Positions 18,617 to 28,127 of a DNA stretch of 64,000 bases are shown here, piece by piece. A model generated the notes under the pieces. That model did no database searches and had not been told where the DNA came from. It saw only the letters and a program-made list of their open reading frames with translations. Source of the DNA: Hyphomonas sp. (lineage in GTDB: Bacteria > Pseudomonadota > Alphaproteobacteria > Caulobacterales > Hyphomonadaceae); contig NZ_JALHLS010000012.1 of NCBI RefSeq assembly GCF_022844445.1, forward strand, positions 1 to 64,000, given 5' to 3'. Every line of letters starts with the position of its first letter. Position 1 is the stretch's first letter. The position numbers and the translations under genes are program-made.

Positions 18617-19435
18617 ATGAAACGCCCCCCTGAAGTCCTGACCAGCCCATCAAACCCGCTGATCAAGTCCCTGAAAAGCCTCGAGCGGAAGAAGGAGCGT
18701 GCCGAAACCGGCCTCTTCCTGGCAGAGGGCGCGCGGATCGTGGGCGAAGGCCTGGCCCGGGGCTGGGCGGCAGAAACTGTCGTGATTGCTGCAGACATGG
18801 CCGAGCGCACTCATATCGCGGCCCTCGCCCGCGAGGCTGAGACAACCGGCGCCCGTGTCGTGCTGGCGCCTGAGCGGCTGATGTCAAAGATCACCCAGAA
18901 GGACAACGCGCAGAGCGTCGTCGCCGCCTTCCGGCAGCGCCACCTCACCCCGGAAGCTTTGCCTGCGCCGAAACCTGGCGCCCCGCTTTATGTGGCACTC
19001 TACGAAGTGCGTGACCCCGGCAACCTCGGCACGATCCTGCGCACCGCCGACTGCGCCGGCGCCAGCGGCGTCATCCTGGTCGGGACCTGCTGCGACCCTT
19101 ACAGCTTCGAGGCTGTCCGCGCGTCCATGGGCTCGCTGTTCGACATGCCTTTTGCCAATGCCAGTTTTCCTGCCTTCGACGCCTGGCGCCGCAAGCAGGG
19201 CCTCTCCCTCACGGCCGCCAGCGTCAACGCCACCGCCCGCCATGACGCAGCCCCATTCACCAAGCCATCGGTCATCCTGATGGGCAACGAACAGGCCGGC
19301 CTTCCGGCCGAGGTCGAAGCCGCCTGCGACACCCTCTCGCTGATCCCCATGCGCGGCGGCGCCGACAGCCTGAACCTCGCCCAGGCCACCGCCATCATGA
19401 TTTACGAAGCCTGGCGCCAGCGGGGATATGCCTGA
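18617..19435 (+). CDS. TrmH/SpoU-family RNA methyltransferase
   Basis: SPSNPLIKSLKSLERKKERAETGLFLAEGARIV; YEVRDPGNLGTILRTADCAG; LMGNEQAGLP; IPMRGGADSLNLAQATAIMIYEA (SpoU motifs). Confidence 0.93.
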   Translation: MKRPPEVLTSPSNPLIKSLKSLERKKERAETGLFLAEGARIVGEGLARGWAAETVVIAADMAERTHIAALAREAETTGARVVLAPERLMSKITQKDNAQSVVAAFRQRHLTPEALPAPKPGAPLYVALYEVRDPGNLGTILRTADCAGASGVILVGTCCDPYSFEAVRASMGSLFDMPFANASFPAFDAWRRKQGLSLTAASVNATARHDAAPFTKPSVILMGNEQAGLPAEVEAACDTLSLIPMRGGADSLNLAQATAIMIYEAWRQRGYA

Positions 19436-20325
19436 TGAAGACCGAAACCCGCCTGCTGGTCGCTGATGACTGGGACGACTACGCCCTGCTCGACAGCGGC
19501 CACCTGCAGAAACTCGAGCGCTTCGGTGGCCAGACCGTCATCCGCCCGGACCCGCAGGCCTTCTGGAACCCGGCCCGCCCGGTGCAGAGCTGGAAGGCCG
19601 ATGCCCGCTTCGCCGCCAAGGGCCCGGACGAGGACGGCGCCGGCAGTTGGGAACTCCTCTCGCCGCGGGCGGTCGATGCTTGGCCGATGCGCTGGAACGG
19701 CCTGACCTTCACGGCGCGCCGCACGGCCTTCCGCCACATGGGCGTGTTTCAGGAACACTCCGTCCATTGGCGTTTCGCGCAGGAGCAGATCCGCGCCGCC
19801 GGCCGTCCCATCAAGGTGCTGAACCTCTTTGGCTATACCGGCATGATGTCGCTCGCCTGCGCAGCTGCAGGCGCCGAAGTCGTGCACCTCGACGCCAGCC
19901 CCAAATCCAACGGCTACGGAAAGGACAACCAGTCCCTTTCCGGTCTCGATGGCCAGACGATCCGCTGGATTGCCGACGATGCGATGAAGTTCGTCGCCCG
20001 CGAGCAGCGACGGGGCAGCAAGTATGATGCCGTCGTGCTCGACCCGCCGAAGTTCGGCCGCGGCACAACGGGCGAAACCTGGCGCTTCGAGGAAGACCTG
20101 CCCGCGCTCCTCGACGGCGTGCAGGCCCTGCTCGCCGAACGCCCGCTCTTCGTCATTGCGACGGCCTATGCGGTACGCCTCTCCTATCTCGCGCTCGCGC
20201 AGACGCTGGCCGACCGGATGGCGCCCTTTGGCGGCGTCATGGAGCAGGGCGAGATGGCCATCCCGCAGCAGGGCACAGACAGGCTCCTGCCGACCGCGCT
20301 CTACGCCCGCTGGCGCGCGGGCTGA
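19435..20325 (+). CDS. Class I SAM-dependent rRNA methyltransferase (RlmI-like)
   Basis: VLNLFGYTGMMSLACAAAGAEVVHLDASPKSN (SAM motif I) and VVLDPPKFGRG (DPPxFG); start/stop overlap with preceding gene. Confidence 0.88.
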   Translation: MKTETRLLVADDWDDYALLDSGHLQKLERFGGQTVIRPDPQAFWNPARPVQSWKADARFAAKGPDEDGAGSWELLSPRAVDAWPMRWNGLTFTARRTAFRHMGVFQEHSVHWRFAQEQIRAAGRPIKVLNLFGYTGMMSLACAAAGAEVVHLDASPKSNGYGKDNQSLSGLDGQTIRWIADDAMKFVAREQRRGSKYDAVVLDPPKFGRGTTGETWRFEEDLPALLDGVQALLAERPLFVIATAYAVRLSYLALAQTLADRMAPFGGVMEQGEMAIPQQGTDRLLPTALYARWRAG

Positions 20326-20343
20326 GGCGCCGGAGCAGCAAGG

Positions 20344-20865
20344 TCAGGCCGGATCTGTCGCCGCAATGTGCTTACGCGCCGCATCTATCCAGCCCGCGCC
20401 ATCCTCAATCAGATAAGGCCCTGTGAGCGGCGCGCTGTCACATGCGATCGCCTTCACCTTCTGGATGGATGGGCCCAGGATCGGCACGAATGCCTGATTG
20501 TCGTCCGACATCATCGCCGTGCCATCGGGCGCATACCGGGTGCGCGGCCCGACGCGCACGGTGTTCGCCTCGCAGTTCACCGTCATTGCCGGATATTCCT
20601 GCCAGCCGACAAACTTCTCTTCGAACTTCACCGTCTCGGGCATGTAAACATAGACTAGGCGGAAGGTCGCGGTGCCGCCCTCAGCCGGCGCGACCGGCGC
20701 GTTGGTGAAGATCGCGAAACGCTTCTCCACCTGCTCCAGTTTCAGCCACTGCGCCGGCGCTCCCGCGCCGGGCGTGGACGCACATCCTGCCAGCAAGGCG
20801 GCTGCCATGAGGGCGCCGCCAGGCGCCGCCTTGTTCCGTCCACTGAACTTGCTGCTGCGAGCCAA
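20344..20865 (-). CDS. Hypothetical lipoprotein
   Basis: Lipobox GGALMAAALLAGCAS; probable TTG start at 20865 preceded by SD-like GGGGAGGG at about 7 nt. Confidence 0.6.
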   Translation of the reverse strand: MARSSKFSGRNKAAPGGALMAAALLAGCASTPGAGAPAQWLKLEQVEKRFAIFTNAPVAPAEGGTATFRLVYVYMPETVKFEEKFVGWQEYPAMTVNCEANTVRVGPRTRYAPDGTAMMSDDNQAFVPILGPSIQKVKAIACDSAPLTGPYLIEDGAGWIDAARKHIAATDPA

Positions 20866-20972
20866 TGCAAATCCCTCCCCTGAATCACGCGCCAAAGATG
20901 GCAGACCGTACTGCGATGTCAAAGCCCCGCGCGCCGCTGAGGCGCGCCGAAGAACACGTGCGCCTGTCACAA

Positions 20973-21005
20973 CGAAAAACGGCGGCCCCCTGAGGGACCG
21001 CCGCC
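20973..21005 (-). terminator. Rho-independent terminator downstream of TonB receptor 1
   Basis: Minus strand GGCGGTCCCTCAGGGGGCCGCCGTTTTTCG. Confidence 0.75.
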
Positions 21006-21055
21006 ATTCAGTCTGGTCAGGCCCGGCCGGATTACTCCGGCCGCAAGCCCTAGGA

Positions 21056-24000
21056 TCAGAAGACGAGCTTCACACCCACGAAGGCCGAGCGACCGAGAAC
21101 GTCGTAGAGCGACGGATCGGTGTTCGCCTGGACGTTCGGAGTGTAGAGGCGCGGTTCCTGGTCGAGGAGGTTGTTGATACCGCCGCGCAGGATCACGTTT
21201 TCCGTGAGGTTATACGTGCCGTTCAGGTCGAGATACCAGGTCTGGTCAACGCCGGTGTTGGTGATCGGGCTACCGCCGGTCACAACGTTAGCGTTGATCA
21301 TATCCTGAACGTAGCGAAGGGCCAGGTTCATCGACAGGTCGTCGTTGGAGTAGTTGGAGTTGAGCGTATAGCGCCACTCCGGCGACGCGGTACCCGTGGT
21401 CGAACCGATCGTGCCGACAAAGTCATAGATCGGGTCAGCCGCGCCGACGAGGGTCTGGCTGTCGTCCTTGACGGTGTAGGTCGCCACGGCGTTCCAGTTC
21501 AGCGAACCAATATCCATACCGACATCGGCGAGGTCGAAGCCCCAACGCGCGGTGATGTCGACGCCAGCCTTTTCAACACGGGCGTCGTTGTTGTTGAGCT
21601 GGTTGAGGTTGATGATGCCGCCGTCGCTCTGATCGCGGTTGAACAGCTGGCACCAGGAGTTCGCCGGATCATAGGTCGGGTTGGCGTTGTCGCGGTTGAA
21701 GCAACGCTGGGCAATGGTCGTGGCCGTGAAGGCACCGATCGACTGGTCCAGCTCGATCCACCAGTAGTCAACCGTCAGGCCGAGGCTTTCCGAGAAGGAA
21801 TTGCCCGTGAACGGCGAGGTCATGACGATACCAGCCGTCCAGGAGGTCGACTCTTCCGGCTCCAGGTTCGGGTTGCCGCCGACAATACCGCGGGCCTGGC
21901 CGAAGGGCTGAACGTAGCCAGCACCGCCGGCCACGGCAGACTGAGCTGCACAAAGCGCGGCAACGTTTGCTCCGTTCGCACCATTCCGGCCGAATTGAGC
22001 GTTCGAAGCGTTTGCACCCGTAGTGTTGCAGGGGTCCTGGTTGGTGAAGGTCGGGAAATTGTTCACAGCGGGTGCGAACAGTTCCGCGATGCCCGGCGAA
22101 CGGATAGCTTTCTGATAACCACCGCGAGCGCGGAGGTAGTCGTTGATCTTCCAATCCCCATTAAGCTTCCAGGTGTCCGAGGAACCCGAACGGCTGTTTT
22201 CCGTGAGACGGTAGCCAGCGGTAACCGACAGTTCTTCGACCAGCGGAAGATCTTTGAGGACCGGGATCAGGGCTTCCGTGTAAACGTCGTACCAGTCAAG
22301 GTAACCCTTGATCGGCAGTTGCTCGTTAAAACCGGCGACCTGACCAGGCTGCAGGCCCGAGTCCGGCCGGAAATTGAAGTCAAGCTCTCGGTACTGGAGA
22401 CCAAATGCAGTTTGCAGCGCGCCGGCGGGAAGCTGCAACAGTTCCCCTTGGATCGTGCCTTCGATGACCTTCTGCTCGATCTCGGTGAGGTTTTTCGCTT
22501 GCAACGAAATATAGGCCTGGCAAGCTTGGCTGATCGGGGTGTTGCCGAACAGGTTCAGACCACCGGCGCAAATTCCTGCGCCGCCATCTGCGCGGTCAAG
22601 GAGCTCCTCGACCCGCGGAAGACGGACGTTGCCGCCTTGTACTTCGTTGAGGGTCGATCGGCCCTGCGAGAAGTAGACGTCATAGGTCCAAGTGTCGGTG
22701 CCGGCGAGCTTGCCGTCCATGCCGACCATCATCTGCCAGACGTCATGCGTCGTGCTGCCGTTACGACCGCCAAGCGCGTTGAAACGCTTGTTGAACGTGA
22801 AAGGAGCAAGCACCGGATTCGTGAAGAGCCGGTTGTCGGCTACTGCCGAGTTCGGCGATGAACCACCAACGGCCAAGCCGCCGTTTGCCAGTCCTCCGAA
22901 GCATCCACCCGCCGCGATGTTGGTCGGGGTAGCAGGGCAGGTGATAGTCGAACCAGTGCGTGTCCCGAGAAGAGCAGACAGTTCAGCCGGAATGAATGGG
23001 TTCGTTACCGGAACGGTGAAACCGTTGGCAGGGGTCGGCGCCAATTCTTGCTGGGCGTTGTAGTTCGTGAAGGTGAACTGGCCGTAGACGCGGGCGCTGT
23101 CGTTCAATTCGTAGTCGACCGAGGAGAACATGTTCCAGCGGTTGAGCGGAAGGACAAGGAAGTTGTCCGGCTCGAAGTTGTAAGAGAAGAAGTCAGGCGC
23201 AAATGCCGTTGCGATCGCCGAATCGGGACCTTCATAGCCCACGATGTTGAACCCGTTGCCAGCCGTACCGGTGCAGAACAGCGTTCCATCCGGGTTGAAG
23301 CCGAAGCCGGCCTGACCGCCGCTGCGCTCACAAAGACCTGCGCCGAAAATGCCCGTTACAGCAGCCGCAGACGGCTGGTTGGTTCCGGTCGAGTAGGAAC
23401 CATCCGGGAAGGTGCCCGTGGAACTGCTGGCCTGAACGGAAAAATCACGGGCGCCTTTGCCAACGACTTCACGGGTGAAGTAGTTCAGCGACAGGACGGC
23501 GTTACCACGGTCGTCAGCAAAATTGCTGCCCAGCGTGATGCCGGTGCCCCACTCGACGCCGTCGCCTTCTTCGATCGCGGCCTTGTACTGGGTGTCGACC
23601 TCGATGCCTTCGAAGTCCTTACGGAGCATGAAGTTGGCAACGCCGGCCACGGCGTCAGCGCCGTAGGTCGAAGCGGCACCACCGGTGATGATCTCGACGC
23701 GCTCAACGAGCGCCGACGGAATGGTGTTGATGTCGATCGTGCCGGTCGCGAACGACGGCATGCCACGCTTGCCATCGATCAGGACGAGGTTGCGTGCGGA
23801 GCCGAGACCGCGAAGGTCAAGGACGGCGCGGCCGTTCGAGCTCGGGTTGTTCGACTGGGACGACAGGTTCGGCGTGATTTGCGGCAGCGTGTTCAGGAAG
23901 CCGTCAACCGTCGTATAGCCGGACTCAAGCAGGGCGTCCTGGGAAACCGTAAGGATCGGGCTTTCCGCAACTTCGTCACGGCGCGCGAAACGCGAACCGG

Positions 24001-24160
24001 TGATCGTGATTTTCTCCTGACGAGCTTCCGCCTCGGTCGACTCGGTCGTTACCGCGACAGTAGCGTCGTCAGCTTCCTGCGCAACGGCAGCAAGCGGGCT
24101 TGCGACGGCGAAAAGCGCGCCGGCGAAAAGCGAGGACGAAAGCAAACGCTTTTTCCACAT
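21056..24160 (-). CDS. TonB-dependent receptor 1
   Basis: Signal peptide MWKKRLLSSSLFAGALFAVASPLAAVAQ; plug VDGFLNTLPQITPN...SNGRAVLDLRGLGSARNLVLIDGKR...STYGADAVAGVANFMLR; C-terminal VGVKLVF. Confidence 0.93.
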   Translation of the reverse strand: MWKKRLLSSSLFAGALFAVASPLAAVAQEADDATVAVTTESTEAEARQEKITITGSRFARRDEVAESPILTVSQDALLESGYTTVDGFLNTLPQITPNLSSQSNNPSSNGRAVLDLRGLGSARNLVLIDGKRGMPSFATGTIDINTIPSALVERVEIITGGAASTYGADAVAGVANFMLRKDFEGIEVDTQYKAAIEEGDGVEWGTGITLGSNFADDRGNAVLSLNYFTREVVGKGARDFSVQASSSTGTFPDGSYSTGTNQPSAAAVTGIFGAGLCERSGGQAGFGFNPDGTLFCTGTAGNGFNIVGYEGPDSAIATAFAPDFFSYNFEPDNFLVLPLNRWNMFSSVDYELNDSARVYGQFTFTNYNAQQELAPTPANGFTVPVTNPFIPAELSALLGTRTGSTITCPATPTNIAAGGCFGGLANGGLAVGGSSPNSAVADNRLFTNPVLAPFTFNKRFNALGGRNGSTTHDVWQMMVGMDGKLAGTDTWTYDVYFSQGRSTLNEVQGGNVRLPRVEELLDRADGGAGICAGGLNLFGNTPISQACQAYISLQAKNLTEIEQKVIEGTIQGELLQLPAGALQTAFGLQYRELDFNFRPDSGLQPGQVAGFNEQLPIKGYLDWYDVYTEALIPVLKDLPLVEELSVTAGYRLTENSRSGSSDTWKLNGDWKINDYLRARGGYQKAIRSPGIAELFAPAVNNFPTFTNQDPCNTTGANASNAQFGRNGANGANVAALCAAQSAVAGGAGYVQPFGQARGIVGGNPNLEPEESTSWTAGIVMTSPFTGNSFSESLGLTVDYWWIELDQSIGAFTATTIAQRCFNRDNANPTYDPANSWCQLFNRDQSDGGIINLNQLNNNDARVEKAGVDITARWGFDLADVGMDIGSLNWNAVATYTVKDDSQTLVGAADPIYDFVGTIGSTTGTASPEWRYTLNSNYSNDDLSMNLALRYVQDMINANVVTGGSPITNTGVDQTWYLDLNGTYNLTENVILRGGINNLLDQEPRLYTPNVQANTDPSLYDVLGRSAFVGVKLVF

Positions 24161-24469
24161 TGGTTCGGTCAAGTTACCCTCCAAAAAAACATGCGCGGCA
24201 CACGCGCGCAAAGGCTCCGCACCCAAGAATGAGTGTTCGATCCGACTCCCCGGACCTTAACCGGCAGTAATGAAGGCTGGTTCGTGACAGTCAATCGCAA
24301 CCCCGCCAATCTTTAGACAAATTCCCGCCAGTGTGACTATTTGGCTTCAGGTTCAGGCAGCCGCTGCAAATTTGAGCCTTCAATCGGTCAGAGCACGCTT
24401 TCTATTTGTTCGCGGCCGGTGAAGAATGGGCACAATCGTGCGCGAACAAGCCAATCAGGGAGTAAAGTG

Positions 24470-25012
24470 ATGATTTTCAGGATCCTTCTGGTCAGCGCCG
24501 CCGCAGTCGGCCTCGCCGGCCCCGCCCTCGCCCGCCAGTCCGTCACCAACCCGACAGACCCGATCTACGCCTGCGCCGTGATTGCAGAGGATTCGGCCCG
24601 TCTCGCCTGCTTCGACGAGGCGGTGGGCACCTTGCGAACGAAGGAAGAAGCTGGTCTCGTCCAGACCATCGATGTCGGTCAGATCGAAACCATCGAAAAG
24701 GAAGCCTTTGGCTTCTCGATGCCGAGCCTGCCGGGTCTCTTCAGCCGGTCTGCGTCAGCCGAGAAGAAAGTCGAACGCGAGGAAGTCGATGAGATTACCG
24801 TCGCCGTGAAATCTGCCCGCATCCAGGGCGTGACCGGCAAGGCCATCGTCACGCTGGAAAACGGCCAGACTTGGGAGCAGACGGACACGGCCAAGATCCA
24901 GGCCTCGTCCCTGCGCAAAGCCAAGGAAGCCCGCGTGCGCAAGGCCGCACTCGGCAGCTTCATGATGACCGTTGATGGAGGCCGCAGCTTCCGCGTGAAG
25001 CGCACCAACTGA
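24470..25012 (+). CDS. Hypothetical exported protein
   Basis: Signal peptide MIFRILLVSAAAVGLAGPALARQ, then YACAVIAEDSARLACFDEAVGTL; ATG 24470. Confidence 0.7.
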   Translation: MIFRILLVSAAAVGLAGPALARQSVTNPTDPIYACAVIAEDSARLACFDEAVGTLRTKEEAGLVQTIDVGQIETIEKEAFGFSMPSLPGLFSRSASAEKKVEREEVDEITVAVKSARIQGVTGKAIVTLENGQTWEQTDTAKIQASSLRKAKEARVRKAALGSFMMTVDGGRSFRVKRTN

Positions 25013-25129
25013 AGATAAAGGCGCGCCGCGCACCGATCTGCGCTCGCGAACCGGAAACACGCTCAAACGTGGTTGACTTCCCGTGTGAACGCCCCAGAGT
25101 CATATCGATTATCAGCAAGGAGATCAGTT

Positions 25130-27151
25130 ATGCGGACACACCGCTTCTGGAAACTCGTGAGCGCGACAGCGTCCGCATTCGCCATCGCACATGTGTCGTC
25201 CGCCGAACCGATTCCGATTGAGGACATTGCCCGCCTTCCGGCCATGACGTCGGTCTCGGTCTCGACCGACGGCAAGACGATGGTCGCCCTGATCGGTCCG
25301 TCGACCGGCAAGGATACCGACCGCGCCGTAATCGCTGCCTGGGACCTGACGGACCTGTCGAAGCCCCCGATCACGGCTGCGCCGGATGGCAAGGAATCGG
25401 AGTTCATCGGCGTTCGGGCTCTAAAGGACGGCAAAGTCGAGGTCTACGTGCGCCAACCCTTCACCGGACGCCTTTCAGGATGTGATGAAGGCAACGCGAT
25501 CGGCACCACCCGGACCTGGACCCGCAAGGCGCTGCTCACCGACACGACCTTCAAGAAGTTTGAAGAGCCCTTCATCAATCTTGGCAGCACCCGCGGCATC
25601 GGCAAGTCCACCGAGGACTGCATCCGTATCACCGCCCGCGGTTCGGTCACCTCCCGCCTGCCGCTGGATCCGGACAACGTGCTGATCTCGCGGATCAATT
25701 CTGACTTCAACTCGGAAGTCGGCCTGCTGAACCTCAAGACCTCGGCCTTCAAGTCGCTTTACAAGGGGTCAGGCGATACCGGCGCAGGCTATACCGACCC
25801 GGCCGACGGCGAAGTGATGAGCGCGTCCGGCGTCGACGAGAAGCGCAAGTCGTTCGAGCGCTACACCCAGCTGAAGGCCGCCAAGGGCGCCAGCCTTGAA
25901 GACCACGACGCGCTGACCGTCGACGAATCTGCCTTGCAGGAAATGTCGGTCATCCACCGCGACCGTGCGACCGGCCTCTACTACGTCCTCACCAACAAGT
26001 TCTCGGACAAGAAACAGATCTTCACCTACGACCCCGCCTCCAGGGTGCTGAACCCCGAGCCCGTGTTCGCGCATCCGGACTTCGACGCCTCCGGCATCGT
26101 CACCTCCACCGCGACAAATGATTTCGGCAAGATCCTCGGCTATGCCTTCGATGCGGATGTAACCCGCTATGAGTGGCTGGATGCGGAATATGGTGGCATC
26201 GTTCTCGGCCTCGAGCAGCAGCTGAAAGCTGAAACCGTCGACATCATCTACCGCAATGACGATTTCAGCCTGATCATCTTCAGCGCGTCGGGCTCCAACA
26301 TGCCGGCCCGCTATTATCTGCTGCGAGACCGCTCGAAACTCGAGCTGCTCGGGGCCGAGCGCCCGTGGATCGACACCAAGGGACTCTCGCAGACGCAGTT
26401 CATCAACTACGCCGCCCGTGACGGGCGCGCTCTCCCCGCCCTCCTGACACCCCGTCAGGGCTGGAAGGAAGGCGAAGCGCCCGGCAAGGCCGTCGTCCTC
26501 CCGCATGGCGGGCCCTGGGCGCGTGACTTCGGCGGCTGGGACATGTCCGGATGGGTGCCCTTCCTGACCTCGCGCGGTTACACCGTCCTTCAGCCGCAAT
26601 ACCGCGGCAGCGTTGGTTGGGGCATGGACCTCTGGCGCGCCGGCGATGCGCAGTTCGGGTACAAGGCGCAGGACGACAAGGATGACGGCGCCGCCTGGCT
26701 CGTCTCGCAAGGCTACGCTGCGCCGGACAAGATGGTGATGTTCGGTTATTCCTATGGTGGCTACGCCGCGATGGCCGCTGCAACCCGCAAGGACAGCCCC
26801 TACCAGTGCGCGATTGCGGGCGCCGGCTACGGCGAATCCGACAAGATCAATATCGGCATCGACAGCAGCCGCTTCGGCCGCATGGCCATCGGCAGCAAAC
26901 TGTCAGGCCGCGATGTGATCAAGGATGTCGCCAATGCCGAAATCCCGATCCTGATCTATCACGGCGACCGGGACGTGCGCGTGCCGGACACTTACGGAAA
27001 GGCATTCTACAATGCGATCCGCAAGTACACGACGGCGAAGTATCTGAACGTCCCGGACATGCCGCACAGCCTGCCCTGGACGCCGGACCAGCAACGCCTG
27101 ACGCTTGCCGAGATTGAGAAATTCCTCGTCGGCGAATGCGGCCTGAACTAA
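25130..27151 (+). CDS. S9 family (prolyl oligopeptidase-type) peptidase
   Basis: GYSYGGYAAMAAATRKDSPYQCAIAGAG nucleophile motif and YHGDRDVRVPDTYGKAFYNAIR; signal peptide at N-terminus; ATG 25130. Confidence 0.88.
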   Translation: MRTHRFWKLVSATASAFAIAHVSSAEPIPIEDIARLPAMTSVSVSTDGKTMVALIGPSTGKDTDRAVIAAWDLTDLSKPPITAAPDGKESEFIGVRALKDGKVEVYVRQPFTGRLSGCDEGNAIGTTRTWTRKALLTDTTFKKFEEPFINLGSTRGIGKSTEDCIRITARGSVTSRLPLDPDNVLISRINSDFNSEVGLLNLKTSAFKSLYKGSGDTGAGYTDPADGEVMSASGVDEKRKSFERYTQLKAAKGASLEDHDALTVDESALQEMSVIHRDRATGLYYVLTNKFSDKKQIFTYDPASRVLNPEPVFAHPDFDASGIVTSTATNDFGKILGYAFDADVTRYEWLDAEYGGIVLGLEQQLKAETVDIIYRNDDFSLIIFSASGSNMPARYYLLRDRSKLELLGAERPWIDTKGLSQTQFINYAARDGRALPALLTPRQGWKEGEAPGKAVVLPHGGPWARDFGGWDMSGWVPFLTSRGYTVLQPQYRGSVGWGMDLWRAGDAQFGYKAQDDKDDGAAWLVSQGYAAPDKMVMFGYSYGGYAAMAAATRKDSPYQCAIAGAGYGESDKINIGIDSSRFGRMAIGSKLSGRDVIKDVANAEIPILIYHGDRDVRVPDTYGKAFYNAIRKYTTAKYLNVPDMPHSLPWTPDQQRLTLAEIEKFLVGECGLN

Positions 27152-27175
27152 CCAGGCCCTGCCTGGCCGAAACGG

Positions 27176-27205
27176 AAAAGGCGCGCTGCCCGGCGCGCCT
27201 TTTTC
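27176..27205 (+). terminator. Rho-independent terminator after S9 peptidase
   Basis: AAAAGGCGCGCTGCCCGGCGCGCCTTTTTCTTTT. Confidence 0.88.
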
Positions 27206-27250
27206 TTTTGCAAGGCCGTCTGTGGACGGCAAGTCCCTGACCCTCAAGGA

Positions 27251-28042
27251 TCAGTCCCGGTAACCGAGCAATGCCCGCATGCCGGGCATGGCCACATCCA
27301 CGAGGCGCTTCTGGATATCCGGCAGCACCGCCGGGATACGGTCATCATCCACCGACAGGTTTTCCCGAGCCGTGGCGCTCTGCTTGCGGTCCGATCCGAT
27401 CAGCACGCGCTGTTTCCAGTCGGCCGGCTTCTCGATTCCGCAATCGTCCAGCAGCTTCGCGAAAAACGCTTCGGCTTCCGGGCTGTCGATGGACTTCAGT
27501 TGACGGACGATCTCCTCATACTGGTAGACGACCGTGCCAGTGCCGATCCAGGCGGCGGCATTGAACTGGTAGATGTCCAGCATCGGCGGCGCCTTGGTAT
27601 GGATGCCGAAGATCATCATGTTCAGCAGCGCTTCCGGCGAAATCTGCGGGCCCTTCAGGTGCTCGAGCCCGGCTTCGAAATTCTCCGACACGAAGAACCG
27701 CGCCCGCGCCAGAACCCAGGTATACGGATCGCGTACCAGCAGGATGCGGCGTGCGGTGCGGGTCGCCATCACGGATTCATCCGAGAACAGAAGATGCCCC
27801 CAGCTCAGCATGGGACTGGCCGGATGGAACGCCTTCATGGCATGCCCGCGCAGGTTCGGGATCTGGATAAAGGTTGCGTGATACTGCTGCTCCACCGGAA
27901 CGAACATCCGCATGATGTTGCGGATGAGGTGCGTGCCGCTCTTGGGAACCGAGTTCAGGAAGACCGGCGTGCGCAGCGGCGCCTGGACAAACTCCAGGTT
28001 CCGTTCGTTCAGGTTATCCTGCTTCATCGTAATGGTCGGCAA
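27251..28042 (-). CDS. Sulfotransferase-family protein
   Basis: FLNSVPKSGTHLIRNIMRMF (PAPS 5'-phosphosulfate-binding loop PKSGTH) and RRILLVRDPYTWVLARARFF (3'-phosphate-binding region). Start TTG 28042 or ATG 28027. Confidence 0.85.
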   Translation of the reverse strand: MPTITMKQDNLNERNLEFVQAPLRTPVFLNSVPKSGTHLIRNIMRMFVPVEQQYHATFIQIPNLRGHAMKAFHPASPMLSWGHLLFSDESVMATRTARRILLVRDPYTWVLARARFFVSENFEAGLEHLKGPQISPEALLNMMIFGIHTKAPPMLDIYQFNAAAWIGTGTVVYQYEEIVRQLKSIDSPEAEAFFAKLLDDCGIEKPADWKQRVLIGSDRKQSATARENLSVDDDRIPAVLPDIQKRLVDVAMPGMRALLGYRD

Positions 28043-28076
28043 GGGCTTCGCTCCCGTATTCTGTTCCGGAAAAGAA

Positions 28077-28108
28077 AAAAGCGGCGGGTGTTGAGCCCGC
28101 CGCTTTCG
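28077..28108 (-). terminator. Rho-independent (possibly bidirectional) terminator after TonB receptor 2
   Basis: AAAGCGGCGGG-tgttgag-CCCGCCGCTTT flanked by A6 and T-rich tract. Confidence 0.85.
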
Positions 28109-28127
28109 TATTTTTACCTCGAGAAGT

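Noticed and set aside
20672-24232. Long plus-strand ORFs antisense to TonB receptor 1
   Set aside because: Antisense shadows; the minus strand has signal peptide, plug motif and C-terminal beta-signal.
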